Source of the DNA: Kangiella sp.
Lineage (GTDB): Bacteria; Pseudomonadota; Gammaproteobacteria; Enterobacterales; Kangiellaceae
Length of the DNA stretch: 35,836 nucleotides
Reading direction: 5' to 3'
NCBI RefSeq assembly: GCF_014762745.1
Contig: NZ_JABURJ010000097.1
Location: 1-35,836 of the forward strand
In this document: piece after piece, positions 26,505-35,775 of the stretch
How the letters are laid out: each line of letters begins with the position of its first letter
Position numbering within the stretch: the stretch's first letter is position 1
The notes under the pieces: generated by a model
Told to the model about the DNA's origin: nothing
The model's database searches: none
What the model saw: only the letters and a program-made list of their open reading frames with translations
Translations under genes and position numbers: made by a program

Positions 26505-27302
26505 CTAAGCTGCTGCGTTTGTTGACTCAAATATTTTATCAGCGCTTGCAGCGACGAATCCTTGATAAAGTTCTCCATTGCTCATGGCAAAGCGCTCTGC
26601 AAATTCATAGAAGCATGAACGGATAGGGTAAGTGCCGTCTTCAAATTTCCAGTCGACAATATTGGCCATGGTCGAGCTTTGCTTTAGGCAGACTTCTTCG
26701 TTGCCTTTGATTTCGCCGCCACTGGTGTTGAGTTCAAAGTTCTGTTGCTTGAGATACTCGTTTACATCTTCAATAGTTCCCAATTTTGTAAGATGGTTGA
26801 TTGAAACTGTAAAGTGATTTGCGCGTAAGCCAAATGCTGCGAGCCAGGCCGCATACTCACTTTCTTCAAGCAATTTCTCATAAGCGGTGCGGGAAATTTT
26901 TCCCCATGGGCGGCTCGGTAGCTGCAAACCATGCTTAGCGATATTCCAGTTGGCTTCGGCAATTAAGCCGCGGCAGAACATTTGCAGCTCTGGAGAAAAC
27001 TCTTCCAGCAATAATTCGCTGACAAAGATCTTGGGAGCATCTTTGTCGCTTTCATGAGCAAAGTGCTTGGCATAGAGTTTCTTTTCTTCAAAATGGTATT
27101 CACCAGCTTCCTGATAACCGAATTGCTTAAGATGTTCGCCAATGTGTTTAAGGCTGATTAAACCGTCATTAAAGGTTCTCAACGCTATGTGATCGTTGGT
27201 GATAACTTCTTCACCCAACTCTTTGAATTTATTGTGAATTGCCAATGCGTCAGGAGTGATTGCGATATAATCTTCCCAAAGAGCATTAAACAGAGTATTC
27301 AT
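26505..27302 (-). CDS. DUF1338 protein, 2-oxoadipate dioxygenase/decarboxylase family
   Basis: A 265-residue cytoplasmic protein of the DUF1338 family. Characterised members (HglS of Pseudomonas putida) are Fe(II) enzymes that turn 2-oxoadipate into D-2-hydroxyglutarate in lysine catabolism. The metal triad can be placed at His38 (TNDHIALRTF), His163 (ANHFTVSINHL) and Glu233 (RSCFYEFAERF), with the nearby Arg42 that could bind substrate. The protein is much shorter than HglS (about 460 residues); short forms exist and their substrates are less certain. It is convergent with etfBA and upstream of nothing obvious. The C-terminal end is Ala-rich (NAAA). Confidence 0.85.
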   Translation of the reverse strand: MNTLFNALWEDYIAITPDALAIHNKFKELGEEVITNDHIALRTFNDGLISLKHIGEHLKQFGYQEAGEYHFEEKKLYAKHFAHESDKDAPKIFVSELLLEEFSPELQMFCRGLIAEANWNIAKHGLQLPSRPWGKISRTAYEKLLEESEYAAWLAAFGLRANHFTVSINHLTKLGTIEDVNEYLKQQNFELNTSGGEIKGNEEVCLKQSSTMANIVDWKFEDGTYPIRSCFYEFAERFAMSNGELYQGFVAASADKIFESTNAAA

Positions 27303-27417
27303 ATCAATAAGTACCTTTGTGCTTTTGTGTGAACCTGGTAAGAGGACAGACCAATTGTATAATAATTGACCTGTCGTTCTCTAGTGAATTCTGAAAAAGA
27401 GTGAACTTTGCTGTGAA

Positions 27418-28194
27418 TTAGATATTCTTGACCGTCTGCAAGAAATGCTTAAAGACGCCTGGATTAGCGGCCAGAATGCTCGCTGAATCTCCTGTGTACT
27501 GGTTACCTTTGATGTCACTGACCATGCCGCCAGCTTCTTTAACGATTAAAGCACCAGCTGCAGTGTCCCAGTCGCTCAGACCAAACTCCCAGAAACCATC
27601 AAGACGACCTGCGGCTACATATGCCAGATCCAATGCGGCAGAACCTGCGCGACGCATATCAATGCAGTGCGGGTATAGCGTATGGAAGTATTCAAGGTAT
27701 TTGTCTAAGTCCTGGCCATCACGGAACGGAAAGCCAGTTGCTAACACTGCACCTTCAAGTTTCTTAACACTGCTGACGCGTAGGCGTGTATTGTTAAGCT
27801 GGGCACCAGAACCATTTGCAGCGCTGAACATTTCGTCCTGAAGCGGATCGTAAACAACAGCAGCAACGGTTTTACCTTTCTGGCGAACCGCAATAGAAAC
27901 ACAGAAGTGGGGGATACCACGAAGGAAGTTAGTTGTGCCATCAATAGGATCGATGACCCAGACAGTATCGCTCTTCCCCTGGTGACCACTTTCTTCGGCG
28001 AAGATTGCGTGATCGGGAAAGCTTTTTTTAATGGTATCAATGATTAAATACTCGGCCTGCTCGTCGATGTTGCTGACAAAGTCATTAGGACCTTTGTTTT
28101 GCGAAATGATACGATCACGATTCGCAAATGCTTTTGCAATAAAGTCACCCGCACGGTTAGCCGCGCGCACGGCAATTGTTTTGTACGCATTCAT
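27418..28194 (-). CDS. suhB: Inositol-1-monophosphatase, SuhB type
   Basis: A Mg-dependent phosphatase of the inositol monophosphatase family; in E. coli SuhB also acts in ribosomal RNA antitermination complexes. The 258 residues fit. Metal-site motifs are Glu67 in FAEESG, Asp82 and Asp85 in WVIDPIDGTTNFLRG, and Asp210 in GLSDWDTAAGALIVKEAGG. It is divergent from trmJ, an arrangement common in gammaproteobacteria. No reason to doubt the start at 28194. Confidence 0.95.
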   Translation of the reverse strand: MNAYKTIAVRAANRAGDFIAKAFANRDRIISQNKGPNDFVSNIDEQAEYLIIDTIKKSFPDHAIFAEESGHQGKSDTVWVIDPIDGTTNFLRGIPHFCVSIAVRQKGKTVAAVVYDPLQDEMFSAANGSGAQLNNTRLRVSSVKKLEGAVLATGFPFRDGQDLDKYLEYFHTLYPHCIDMRRAGSAALDLAYVAAGRLDGFWEFGLSDWDTAAGALIVKEAGGMVSDIKGNQYTGDSASILAANPGVFKHFLQTVKNI

Positions 28195-28356
28195 ATTGAT
28201 ACCACCACTGTCAAAGAACTACTGGCAAAAAGGCCAAAATCGCGCGCATCATACCAAATATTTATTCTGGGTAAAATATTTATCATTATAAATAGGGGTT
28301 TCGATTGTGCTTTGTTATCATATCGCTTTACTTTTTATGCTTCTCTTCAATACGTT

Positions 28357-29178
28357 ATGAGCAACTCCCTATCCCAAGAACCTGAGTTTGATTCACAACT
28401 GCTCGGCAATGTTAAAGTTGTGCTCTGCCAAACCAGCCACCCGGGCAATATTGGCGCAGCAGCACGAGCTATGAAAACCATGGGTTTAACATATCTGGTG
28501 CTGGTAAATCCCAAAGAGTATCCATCGCATGAAGCTTCGGTTCGTTCGTCCGGTGCTCTGGACGTGCTCGATAGTGCTGTGGTGGTTGATACCATTGAAG
28601 AAGCTTTGGCAGATTGTCGATTAATTATTGGCACCAGCTCTCGAAATCGCGCTTTACCCTGGCCATTGATTGAGCCGCGAGAGATGGGCGAGATCATTCG
28701 CCAGCAAACCGATGCGAGACCAGTGGCGATTGTTTTTGGTCGTGAAAGTACCGGGCTTTTGAATGAGGAATTACAGCTCTGCCATTACCACGTTAATATT
28801 CCTGCCAACCCGGAATATATGTCTTTAAATCTGGCGGCAGCTGTGCAGTTGATAGCCTATGAAGTTCGTTTGGCCAGTAAAATAGAGTCTTCACAGAATG
28901 TTAACACCGAGCAGGGTTATAGTGACGCCCCGGCAGATGATTTAGACAAGGAAAGCGAACAGTTGGCGAGTTTCGAGGAAGTGAATGGTTTATATAACCA
29001 TTTGGAATCGACCATGAAGCAAACGGAATTCTACAACCCCGAGCAACCCAAATTATTACCTGCTAGAATACGAAGAGTTTTAGCCAAAGCTCACCTCAAT
29101 AAAGGTGAGGTGAATATCCTCAGAGGATTTTTATCTTCGATGGATAAGTACATTAAGCGTCAGATAAAAGGCCAGTAG
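28357..29178 (+). CDS. trmJ: tRNA (cytidine/uridine-2'-O-)-methyltransferase TrmJ
   Basis: TrmJ methylates the 2'-OH of nucleotide 32 in several tRNAs. It is a SPOUT (trefoil-knot) enzyme. Motif 1 reads [19 protein letters not shown], and the knot motifs are [16 protein letters not shown] and [17 protein letters not shown]. The C-terminal helical extension ([27 protein letters not shown]) is the usual TrmJ domain. The frame is open from 28099, overlapping suhB antisense, but homology begins just after the ATG at 28357, giving 273 residues. That ATG has no visible ribosome site. It is followed by cysE after one base. Confidence 0.93.
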   Translation: MSNSLSQEPEFDSQLLGNVKVVLCQTSHPGNIGAAARAMKTMGLTYLVLVNPKEYPSHEASVRSSGALDVLDSAVVVDTIEEALADCRLIIGTSSRNRALPWPLIEPREMGEIIRQQTDARPVAIVFGRESTGLLNEELQLCHYHVNIPANPEYMSLNLAAAVQLIAYEVRLASKIESSQNVNTEQGYSDAPADDLDKESEQLASFEEVNGLYNHLESTMKQTEFYNPEQPKLLPARIRRVLAKAHLNKGEVNILRGFLSSMDKYIKRQIKGQ

Positions 29179-29179
29179 T

Positions 29180-29986
29180 ATGTTTAAACGCATCAAAGAA
29201 GATATCAAAAGTGTTTATCACCGCGACCCAGCGGCGCGTAACAACTTTGAAATCTTGACCAACTACCCTGGTCTGCATGCCATCTGGTATCACCGCCTGG
29301 CTCATAAACTCTGGAATGCAAACTGGAAATGGCTGGCGCGTACCATTTCTACTTTTGCTCGCTGGGTGACCGGTGTTGAAATCCATCCGGGCGCAAAAAT
29401 TGGTCGTCGTTTCTTCATCGATCATGGCATGGGCGTGGTGATTGGCGAAACTGCTGAAATTGGTGATGACTGCACTCTGTATCATGGCGTTACCCTGGGC
29501 GGCACCAGCTGGAAAGCTGGAAAGCGTCATCCGACATTAGAAGACGGTGTAGTGATTGGTGCCGGAGCAAAAGTGCTCGGGCCGATAACCTTGCATAAAA
29601 ACGCCAGAGTCGGCTCCAATGCAGTTGTTGTCAAAGACGTTCCAGAAGACACGACAGTTATCGGCATTCCTGCGCGAGAGGCCTCTCGCTCGAAACATGA
29701 CGGTGATGAAATTTTCGAAGCCTATGGTATTAGCGCTGATCAGCAGGATCCTCTGACCCAGGCTATTCGTAGCATGTATTCACATGCTAATGCTATGGAA
29801 GCACAGTTGCACGCCATCTGCTGTGCGCTGAAATCAAAAGGTTTTGATCTCAACGAGTTTGACCTGCCAGATATCGACTGTAAGGCCATTCTGGACTCAA
29901 ATGGTAAGCAAAATTCGAACGACAAAGCCAGTGAAGCTGTTGCTGAAGCGGACGAAGGTGATGCTGATTCCAATAAAACCAGCTAA
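29180..29986 (+). CDS. cysE: Serine O-acetyltransferase
   Basis: CysE makes O-acetylserine from serine and acetyl-CoA, the committed step to cysteine. The left-handed beta-helix hexapeptide repeats run from about 65 to 165. The catalytic Asp81-His82 are in [20 protein letters not shown], and a second active-site histidine is His117 in KRHPTLED. The N-terminal helical part is shorter than in E. coli (epsilon-like form), while an unusual acidic, low-complexity tail (about 225-268) extends the C terminus. It starts one base after the trmJ stop and precedes iscR by about 200 bases. Its product pathway supplies the cysteine that IscS desulfurates. Confidence 0.95.
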   Translation: MFKRIKEDIKSVYHRDPAARNNFEILTNYPGLHAIWYHRLAHKLWNANWKWLARTISTFARWVTGVEIHPGAKIGRRFFIDHGMGVVIGETAEIGDDCTLYHGVTLGGTSWKAGKRHPTLEDGVVIGAGAKVLGPITLHKNARVGSNAVVVKDVPEDTTVIGIPAREASRSKHDGDEIFEAYGISADQQDPLTQAIRSMYSHANAMEAQLHAICCALKSKGFDLNEFDLPDIDCKAILDSNGKQNSNDKASEAVAEADEGDADSNKTS

Positions 29987-30022
29987 TCGTTAAATATCCT
30001 ACTAATTCATTTAGGTATCTGC

Positions 30023-30049
30023 TTGATATTGATCATGAAAATTTATAAT
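30023..30049 (+). promoter_or_regulatory. Possible upstream promoter for the isc operon
   Basis: TTGATA (30023-30028) and a perfect TATAAT (30044-30049) are 15 bases apart, shorter than ideal. A transcript from here would carry about 130 bases of leader that includes the nested palindromes at 30110-30170. Confidence 0.35.
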
Positions 30050-30109
30050 GGATCCATGCTGTTATGATTAGTTATTTTAAAATCAATAAGTTAAAGCAGT
30101 TCTGCCAAT

Positions 30110-30170
30110 AGTTACCCTAATCATCAAAGTTGACTAAATTAGTCAGGTATGGGATCATGAGCGGGTAACT
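30110..30170. repeat. Inverted repeat enclosing the IscR box
   Basis: AGTTACCC (30110-30117) and GGGTAACT (30163-30170) are perfect 8-base complements whose midpoint (30140) nearly coincides with that of the IscR palindrome (30138). Read as RNA it would form a long nested hairpin just ahead of iscR. Confidence 0.5.
30126..30150. promoter_or_regulatory. Type-1 IscR binding site
   Basis: The 25-base site has a perfect core palindrome TGACTAAATTAGTCA (30131-30145). Read on the minus strand it fits the E. coli type-1 consensus, with ATACC on one flank and ACTTT on the other. It overlaps a TTGACT -35-like hexamer (30130-30135). This is the site where the [2Fe-2S] form of IscR represses its own operon. 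Confidence 0.88.
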
Positions 30171-30184
30171 TACGGGATGAACTT

Positions 30185-30652
30185 ATGAAACTCAGTACTA
30201 AAGGTCGATATGCTGTAACTGCCATGCTTGATTTGGCTTTACACAGCGGAAATGGCCCCATCACATTGGCGGAAGTCTCGAGTAGGCAGGATATTTCTCT
30301 GTCTTATCTGGAGCAGCTGTTTTCCAGACTTAGAAAAGCAAGTCTGGTTGAAAGTGTGCGCGGTCCCGGCGGCGGCTACGAGCTTAAGCGGCCACCCAGC
30401 CAGATTTCGATTGCTGAAGTTGTGCTGGCTGTTAATGAACCACTGAGTGCTACTAAGTGTAACGGTAAGGGCGGTTGTCAAGATGGCGACCTTTGCTTGT
30501 CGCACCAGCTATGGAGCGAGTTAAGCGATCAGATTTATCAGTTCCTGAGTGGTATTACTCTGGAGCAAGTGATTCAAAGACGTTTTGTTAAGAAAATTGC
30601 AGAGCGTCAGAACCAACGTTTTCGTGAAGAAGACGTTATTTTATTTAGTTAA
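30185..30652 (+). CDS. iscR: Iron-sulfur cluster regulator IscR (Rrf2 family)
   Basis: IscR binds a [2Fe-2S] cluster and in that form represses the isc operon. The winged helix (about 1-70) includes LSTKGRYAVTAMLDLALH and RGPGGGYELKRP. The cluster ligands Cys92, Cys98, Cys104 and His107 sit at exactly the E. coli numbers (KCNGKGGCQDGDLCLSH). Length is 155 residues against 162. The upstream region carries a type-1 IscR box, so autoregulation is expected. It is first in iscR-iscS-iscU-iscA-hscB-hscA-fdx-iscX. Confidence 0.97.
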   Translation: MKLSTKGRYAVTAMLDLALHSGNGPITLAEVSSRQDISLSYLEQLFSRLRKASLVESVRGPGGGYELKRPPSQISIAEVVLAVNEPLSATKCNGKGGCQDGDLCLSHQLWSELSDQIYQFLSGITLEQVIQRRFVKKIAERQNQRFREEDVILFS

Positions 30653-30714
30653 CGATTTATCAACTGCATCTAGAAAGTTGCAGTTAATAGGCAAACGAAA
30701 CAGCGGAGAAAAGC

Positions 30715-31929
30715 ATGAAATTACCCATCTATCTTGATTACGCAGCAACTACGCCTGTCGATCCGCGTGTTGCCGAGAAGATGGTTCAATACATGGGTGT
30801 TGACGGTATCTTTGGTAACCCGGCTTCTCGTTCTCATAAATTTGGTTGGGAAGCGGAAGAGGCGGTAGATATTGCCCGTCAACAAGTAGCTGAATTGATT
30901 AACGCAGACCCTCGTGAGATTGTCTGGACTTCCGGTGCAACCGAGTCTGACAACCTGGCAATTAAGGGTGCTGCGCATTTTTATGGTAAAAAAGGCAAAC
31001 ACATTATTACCGTAAAAACTGAACATAAAGCTGTCCTTGATACGACTCGCCAGCTTGAGCGCGAAGGTTACGAAGTAACTTATATGGACGTTCAGGAAGA
31101 TGGCCTGTTGGATCTTAAGGCGCTTGAAAACGCTATGCGCGATGACACGATTTTAGTCAGTGTTATGCACGTCAACAACGAAACTGGCGTGGTACAGGAC
31201 ATTGATGCTATTGGTGAGATGTGTCGTGAGCGTAAAATTATTTTCCACGTCGATGCAGCGCAAAGCGCGGGCAAGTTACCAATCGATGTTGAGAAAACTA
31301 AAGTCGATTTATTATCCATTTCAGGCCACAAAATGTATGGTCCGAAAGGGATTGGTGTTTTATATGTGCGTCGTAAGCCGCGTGTTCGCTTAGAAGCACA
31401 AATGCACGGTGGCGGTCATGAGCGCGGTATGCGTTCTGGTACCTTACCAACACACCAAATCGTTGGCATGGGCGAAGCGGCACGTATCGCAAAAGAAGAT
31501 ATGGCTAGCGACAATGAGCGCATTATTCGTCTGCGTGAGCGTTTATGGAATGGCGTCCAGAATATGGAAGAAGTGTATCTTAACGGCCATCCAGAAAAGC
31601 GTGTTGCAGGCATCATCAACATCAGCTTTAACTTTGTTGAAGGTGAGTCATTAATTATGGCGCTTAAAGACCTCGCTGTTTCATCAGGTTCCGCCTGTAC
31701 ATCAGCCAGCCTGGAACCTTCGTATGTATTACGTGCATTAGGTCGTGACGATGAATTGGCGCACAGCTCGATTCGTTTCACTATCGGACGTTTTACCACC
31801 GAGGAAGAAGTTGATTACGCCATTGAGAAAATTCAAAGCTCAATCGGTCGTTTACGTGAATTATCACCTCTTTGGGAAATGTACAAAGAGGGTGTGGACT
31901 TGTCTAAAGTTGAGTGGCAGGCCCACTAA
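30715..31929 (+). CDS. iscS: Cysteine desulfurase IscS
   Basis: IscS is the PLP enzyme that takes sulfur from cysteine and delivers it as persulfide to IscU, and to tRNA thiolation. The 404 residues equal E. coli IscS in length. The PLP lysine is Lys206 ([12 protein letters not shown]) and the persulfide cysteine is Cys328 ([20 protein letters not shown]). The GGAG ribosome site is well placed. It lies 62 bases after iscR and 21 bases before iscU. Confidence 0.98.
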   Translation: MKLPIYLDYAATTPVDPRVAEKMVQYMGVDGIFGNPASRSHKFGWEAEEAVDIARQQVAELINADPREIVWTSGATESDNLAIKGAAHFYGKKGKHIITVKTEHKAVLDTTRQLEREGYEVTYMDVQEDGLLDLKALENAMRDDTILVSVMHVNNETGVVQDIDAIGEMCRERKIIFHVDAAQSAGKLPIDVEKTKVDLLSISGHKMYGPKGIGVLYVRRKPRVRLEAQMHGGGHERGMRSGTLPTHQIVGMGEAARIAKEDMASDNERIIRLRERLWNGVQNMEEVYLNGHPEKRVAGIINISFNFVEGESLIMALKDLAVSSGSACTSASLEPSYVLRALGRDDELAHSSIRFTIGRFTTEEEVDYAIEKIQSSIGRLRELSPLWEMYKEGVDLSKVEWQAH

Positions 31930-31950
31930 ACAATTGTAGGAGATACTACT

Positions 31951-32334
31951 ATGGCTTATAGCGAAAAAGTAATTGATCATTATGAAAATCCACGCAACGT
32001 TGGCTCTTTCGAAAAGACTGACAACAGCGTTGGTACAGGTATGGTCGGTGCGCCTGCGTGCGGCGACGTAATGAAGCTGCAAATTAAAGTGAATGAGCAG
32101 GGCGTTATTGAAGACGCTAAATTCAAAACTTATGGTTGTGGTTCTGCGATTGCTTCCAGTTCTTTAATCACTGAGTGGGTTAAAGGTAAAACAATCGATG
32201 AAGCACAATCTATTAAAAATACGCAGATTGCTGAAGAGTTGGCTCTACCTCCAGTAAAAATTCACTGCTCGGTATTGGCGGAAGACGCCATTAAAGCTGC
32301 TGTGAAAGACTACAAAGATAAGCACGGTCAGTAA
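31951..32334 (+). CDS. iscU: Iron-sulfur cluster scaffold IscU
   Basis: IscU is the scaffold on which [2Fe-2S] clusters are built. Ligands are Cys37 and Asp39 ([12 protein letters not shown]), Cys63 ([10 protein letters not shown]) and Cys106 ([12 protein letters not shown]). The LPPVK motif bound by HscA is present just before Cys106. The 127 residues match the family. The ribosome site TAGGAG precedes the ATG. Confidence 0.98.
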   Translation: MAYSEKVIDHYENPRNVGSFEKTDNSVGTGMVGAPACGDVMKLQIKVNEQGVIEDAKFKTYGCGSAIASSSLITEWVKGKTIDEAQSIKNTQIAEELALPPVKIHCSVLAEDAIKAAVKDYKDKHGQ

Positions 32335-32378
32335 TTGAGAGTTTAACAGTAAAACCAGTAAGTAGATTAGGATTTAAT

Positions 32379-32702
32379 ATGGCAATCACCTTATCAGATG
32401 CAGCTGCAGATCGCGTGAAAAGTTTTATGGCTAATCGTGGCAAAGGACTTGGCATTCGGCTTGGTGTTAAAACCACAGGTTGCTCTGGATTAGCTTATGT
32501 CTTGGAGTTTGTTGATGAGCTCGAAGAAGATGATGTCGTTTTCGAAGATAAGGGCGTTAAGGTGATTGTTGATCCTAAGAGTAAACTTTATCTGGATGGT
32601 ACTCGATTGGAGTTTAAGAAAGAAGGTCTGAATGAAGGCTTTGAGTTTGTGAACCCCAATGTAAAAGGTGAGTGTGGTTGTGGTGAGTCCTTTACCGTAT
32701 AA
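32379..32702 (+). CDS. iscA: Iron-sulfur assembly protein IscA (A-type carrier)
   Basis: An A-type carrier that receives clusters from the scaffold and passes them to target proteins. The 107 residues include the three conserved cysteines Cys35 ([14 protein letters not shown]), Cys99 and Cys101 ([11 protein letters not shown]) at the E. coli positions. It lies 44 bases after iscU and 77 before hscB. Confidence 0.97.
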   Translation: MAITLSDAAADRVKSFMANRGKGLGIRLGVKTTGCSGLAYVLEFVDELEEDDVVFEDKGVKVIVDPKSKLYLDGTRLEFKKEGLNEGFEFVNPNVKGECGCGESFTV

Positions 32703-32779
32703 CTATTTTAAACAAAGTAATTACGTCTAACTCTCAATTTGGTCAACTAACAGTAATACTCTGAACCTAGACTCCGATT

Positions 32780-33313
32780 ATGACTAAAGCACAGCAGAAC
32801 TATTTTGAACTATTCGGCCTTGAGCCGAATTTTTCTATAGATGTACCAAAACTATCTGCAAAATTAAGAACGCTTCTTAATAGCGTCCATCCCGATAGGT
32901 TTGCAAGTTCTGGCTCTCAACAGCAGATGCTTTCGATGCAAAAAACCACTCAGTTGAATGATGCATTTGCCGTACTTAAAAATCCCGTTAAGCGTGCGCA
33001 ATATTTATTGCAGCTTAAAACAGGTATTGATACTTCAAAAGAGCATACCGTTAATGATCCCGAGTTCTTAATGCAGCAATTAGAGTTACGTGAGGAACTG
33101 GAGGAAATATCATCCAGCAATGATATCGGCAAGCTCAACCAGTTTGCTGATAAAATTGATGAGTTAGAAGTTGCTCAGGAAAAGCAAATGTCTGAGCTGT
33201 TTTCGCAGGAGCCCCTGGATACAGATGAGCTTCAAAAAGCTATTTATAAGCTACAATTCTTGCATAAGACCTTGTCTGACATAGAACTCGCTGAAGACAA
33301 GCTTTTAAGCTAA
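32780..33313 (+). CDS. hscB: Fe-S co-chaperone HscB
   Basis: HscB is the J-protein that brings IscU to HscA and stimulates its ATPase. The J domain (about 1-75) starts NYFELFGLEPNFSID and has the HPD triad at 37-39 (VHPDRF). The C-terminal half is the three-helix IscU-binding domain with LQLEL- and EELEEI-type helices. At 177 residues it is near the E. coli length of 171. The ribosome site is weak. Confidence 0.95.
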   Translation: MTKAQQNYFELFGLEPNFSIDVPKLSAKLRTLLNSVHPDRFASSGSQQQMLSMQKTTQLNDAFAVLKNPVKRAQYLLQLKTGIDTSKEHTVNDPEFLMQQLELREELEEISSSNDIGKLNQFADKIDELEVAQEKQMSELFSQEPLDTDELQKAIYKLQFLHKTLSDIELAEDKLLS

Positions 33314-33338
33314 AAACCTCAAACAGTAAGTATTATTT

Positions 33339-35192
33339 ATGGCGTTACTTCAAATTTCAGAACCCGGCAAAAGTACAGACCCACATCAGCATAGACTGGC
33401 AGCGGGGATTGACCTGGGCACAACTAACTCGCTTATAGCCACGGTACGCAGTGGCAAAGCTGAGACTTTACCTGACTTAGAAGGCGACCACATTTTACCT
33501 TCGATAGTTCATTACGCAAAAGATGGCACTGTGTCGGTGGGAAAGTCTGCGAAATTGTTTGTATGTTCTGATGCTAAAAACACCATTAGTTCAGTTAAGC
33601 GTTTGATGGGGCGAGGCCTCAAGGACGTGCAAAAGATTAAAGAATTCAGTGCCAACCAGTTGACTGCATCAGGTACAGGCATGCCAGCGGTCGAAACCGA
33701 GAACGGCATTAAAAATCCTGTTGAAGTTTCCAGTGAAATTTTAAAGGCTTTAGTAAAACGCGCCGAAGACTCGCTTGGTGATGAGCTTGGTGGTGTTGTT
33801 ATTACCGTACCTGCATATTTCGATGAAGCACAGCGTCAGGCAACCAAAGATGCTGCGCAAATTGCGGGCGTTAAAGTTTTACGTTTAATCAGTGAACCGA
33901 CAGCCGCGGCTCTAGCATATGGGCTTGATACAGGCAGTGAAGGTATTCACGCCATTTATGATCTGGGTGGTGGAACCTTTGATATTTCAATTCTGCGTCT
34001 GGAAAAAGGCGTCTTTGAAGTTATGGCCACTGGTGGCGATAGCGCACTTGGAGGCGACGATTTTGACAGAGCGATTGCAGGTTATCTTGTTGCGCAGGCT
34101 AACATTGATAAAGGTGATCGTAGCGCCTATCAGATGGCCATGATTAAAGCGCGTGAAGTCAAAGAAGCATTAACCAGTAAAGAAAGCGTTGAAATTAACT
34201 TTATGCACTGGAAAGGTTCAATGGATCGCGCTTTGATGGAGTCCTTAATTGAGCCCATTGTGGATAAAACTTTAGCGGCATGTCGTCGGACACTGAAAGA
34301 CGCTGGTCTTAAAGCTTCTGAAGTGCAAGATATTGTCATGGTGGGCGGCTCAACTCGCGTACCATTGGTTCGCCAAAAGGTTGAAGACTATTTTGGTAAA
34401 AAGCCATTGACCGATATTGATCCGGATAAAGTGGTCGCCATTGGCGCTGCTATTCAGGCTGATGTTCTTATTGGTAACAAAAGCGATGAGGACATGTTGT
34501 TACTCGACGTTATTCCTCTTTCGCTGGGTGTTGAGACTATGGGTGGCCTTGCTGAAAAGATTATCCCAAGGAATACGCCAATTCCAATTGCTCGAGCTCA
34601 GGAATTTACTACCTATAAAGATGGTCAAACGGCTATGGCCATACACGTGGTTCAGGGAGAGCGAGAGCTGGTGGAAGATTGTCGTTCATTGGCCCGCTTT
34701 GAATTGCGTGGTATTCCGCCGATGGTCGCAGGAGCAGCACGGATTAAGGTGACTTATCAGGTTGATGCTGATGGATTGCTCAAAGTGACTGCCGAAGAGA
34801 CTATAACCGGTGTAAAATCGGATATTGCTGTAAAGCCTTCTTATGGCCTTAATGATGAACAGATCACCTCAATGCTGCAATCGTCAGTGAGCCATGCCGA
34901 AGAAGATATGAAAGCGCGTATGTTGCGTGAGCAGCAGGTAGAAGGTAAACGTGTGATTGAGGCTGTTGAAGCCGCTTTAGCTGAAAATGGCGACGAGTTG
35001 CTCTCCAAAGATGAGCGCCATGCTATTGAGGAAGCGTTGAAGCAGTTGGCCTATATCATTGAGAATGGCGATATCGAAGCCATTGAAGAAGCAATTAAAG
35101 TCGTAGATAAGAGTACCGAAGAGTTTGCTAGCCGGCGGATGGATGCGAGTATCGCAAAAGCTCTGGTTGGCCATGAAATTGATGAAATATAA
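33339..35192 (+). CDS. hscA: Fe-S chaperone HscA (Hsp70 family)
   Basis: HscA is the specialised Hsp70 that acts on the LPPVK motif of IscU during cluster transfer. The 617 residues match E. coli HscA (616). The ATPase domain begins [16 protein letters not shown] (22-37), with YLGGG-type phosphate loop [15 protein letters not shown] and the block [16 protein letters not shown]. The substrate-binding domain follows from about residue 395 with the lid at the C terminus. It lies 25 bases after hscB and 9 before fdx. Confidence 0.98.
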   Translation: MALLQISEPGKSTDPHQHRLAAGIDLGTTNSLIATVRSGKAETLPDLEGDHILPSIVHYAKDGTVSVGKSAKLFVCSDAKNTISSVKRLMGRGLKDVQKIKEFSANQLTASGTGMPAVETENGIKNPVEVSSEILKALVKRAEDSLGDELGGVVITVPAYFDEAQRQATKDAAQIAGVKVLRLISEPTAAALAYGLDTGSEGIHAIYDLGGGTFDISILRLEKGVFEVMATGGDSALGGDDFDRAIAGYLVAQANIDKGDRSAYQMAMIKAREVKEALTSKESVEINFMHWKGSMDRALMESLIEPIVDKTLAACRRTLKDAGLKASEVQDIVMVGGSTRVPLVRQKVEDYFGKKPLTDIDPDKVVAIGAAIQADVLIGNKSDEDMLLLDVIPLSLGVETMGGLAEKIIPRNTPIPIARAQEFTTYKDGQTAMAIHVVQGERELVEDCRSLARFELRGIPPMVAGAARIKVTYQVDADGLLKVTAEETITGVKSDIAVKPSYGLNDEQITSMLQSSVSHAEEDMKARMLREQQVEGKRVIEAVEAALAENGDELLSKDERHAIEEALKQLAYIIENGDIEAIEEAIKVVDKSTEEFASRRMDASIAKALVGHEIDEI

Positions 35193-35201
35193 GGGTTTAT
35201 A

Positions 35202-35540
35202 ATGCCTAAAGTAATTTTCTTACCGCATGAAGAGTTATGTCCAGAAGGAGCCGTTTTCGAAGCAGAGAAGGGCGAAACGATACTGGATGTTGCCTTGCGT
35301 AATGATATTGAAATTGAGCATGCCTGCGAAATGTCCTGCGCATGTACTACTTGCCACGTCGTTGTTCGTGAAGGCTTTGATTCACTTGAAGAAAGTGATG
35401 AGCTGGAAGATGACATGCTGGATAAGGCCTGGGGATTAGAGCCTGAATCGCGTTTAAGCTGTCAGGCTGTGGTGGATGATGAAGACTTGACGGTTGAAAT
35501 TCCAAAGTACACCATTAATCAGGTTTCAGAGCGTCATTAG
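35202..35540 (+). CDS. fdx: [2Fe-2S] ferredoxin of the ISC system
   Basis: This ferredoxin gives electrons for cluster assembly. The 112 residues carry the four ligands Cys42, Cys48, Cys51 and Cys87 ([23 protein letters not shown]), plus Cys46, which is also present in E. coli Fdx. The acidic stretch [20 protein letters not shown] is the IscS-contact surface of the family. AAGGG provides the ribosome site. Confidence 0.98.
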   Translation: MPKVIFLPHEELCPEGAVFEAEKGETILDVALRNDIEIEHACEMSCACTTCHVVVREGFDSLEESDELEDDMLDKAWGLEPESRLSCQAVVDDEDLTVEIPKYTINQVSERH

Positions 35541-35580
35541 AGGCTGGTTTTTACAGGCAAGTTTTGAAGAGAGCATTCCT

Positions 35581-35775
35581 ATGAAATGGATAGATAGTTT
35601 AGACATAGCCATCGAGCTTTATGAAAAGCACCCAGATGTTGACCCCAAAACGGTTAACTTTGTGGATTTACAAAAGATGGTCATGGGTCTTGAGGACTTT
35701 GATGACGACCCAAAGCGCTGCGGTGAGCGCATCCTTGAGGCCATTCAAATGGCTTGGATAGAGGAAGCCGAATAG
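35581..35775 (+). CDS. iscX: Fe-S assembly protein IscX
   Basis: IscX is a small acidic protein that binds iron and IscS and tunes desulfurase activity. The 64 residues (E. coli 66) show MKWIDSLDIAIELYEKHPDVDP, the conserved FVDLQKMV and EDFDDDPKRCGERILEAIQMAW. The frame is open upstream into fdx, but the ATG at 35581 gives the family N terminus. It ends the isc operon; no terminator is visible before the window end. Confidence 0.95.
   Translation: MKWIDSLDIAIELYEKHPDVDPKTVNFVDLQKMVMGLEDFDDDPKRCGERILEAIQMAWIEEAE

Noticed and set aside
28099-28356. 86-residue N-terminal extension of TrmJ
   Set aside because: It is antisense to suhB for 96 bases and lacks the SPOUT N-terminal pattern; homology begins after 28357.
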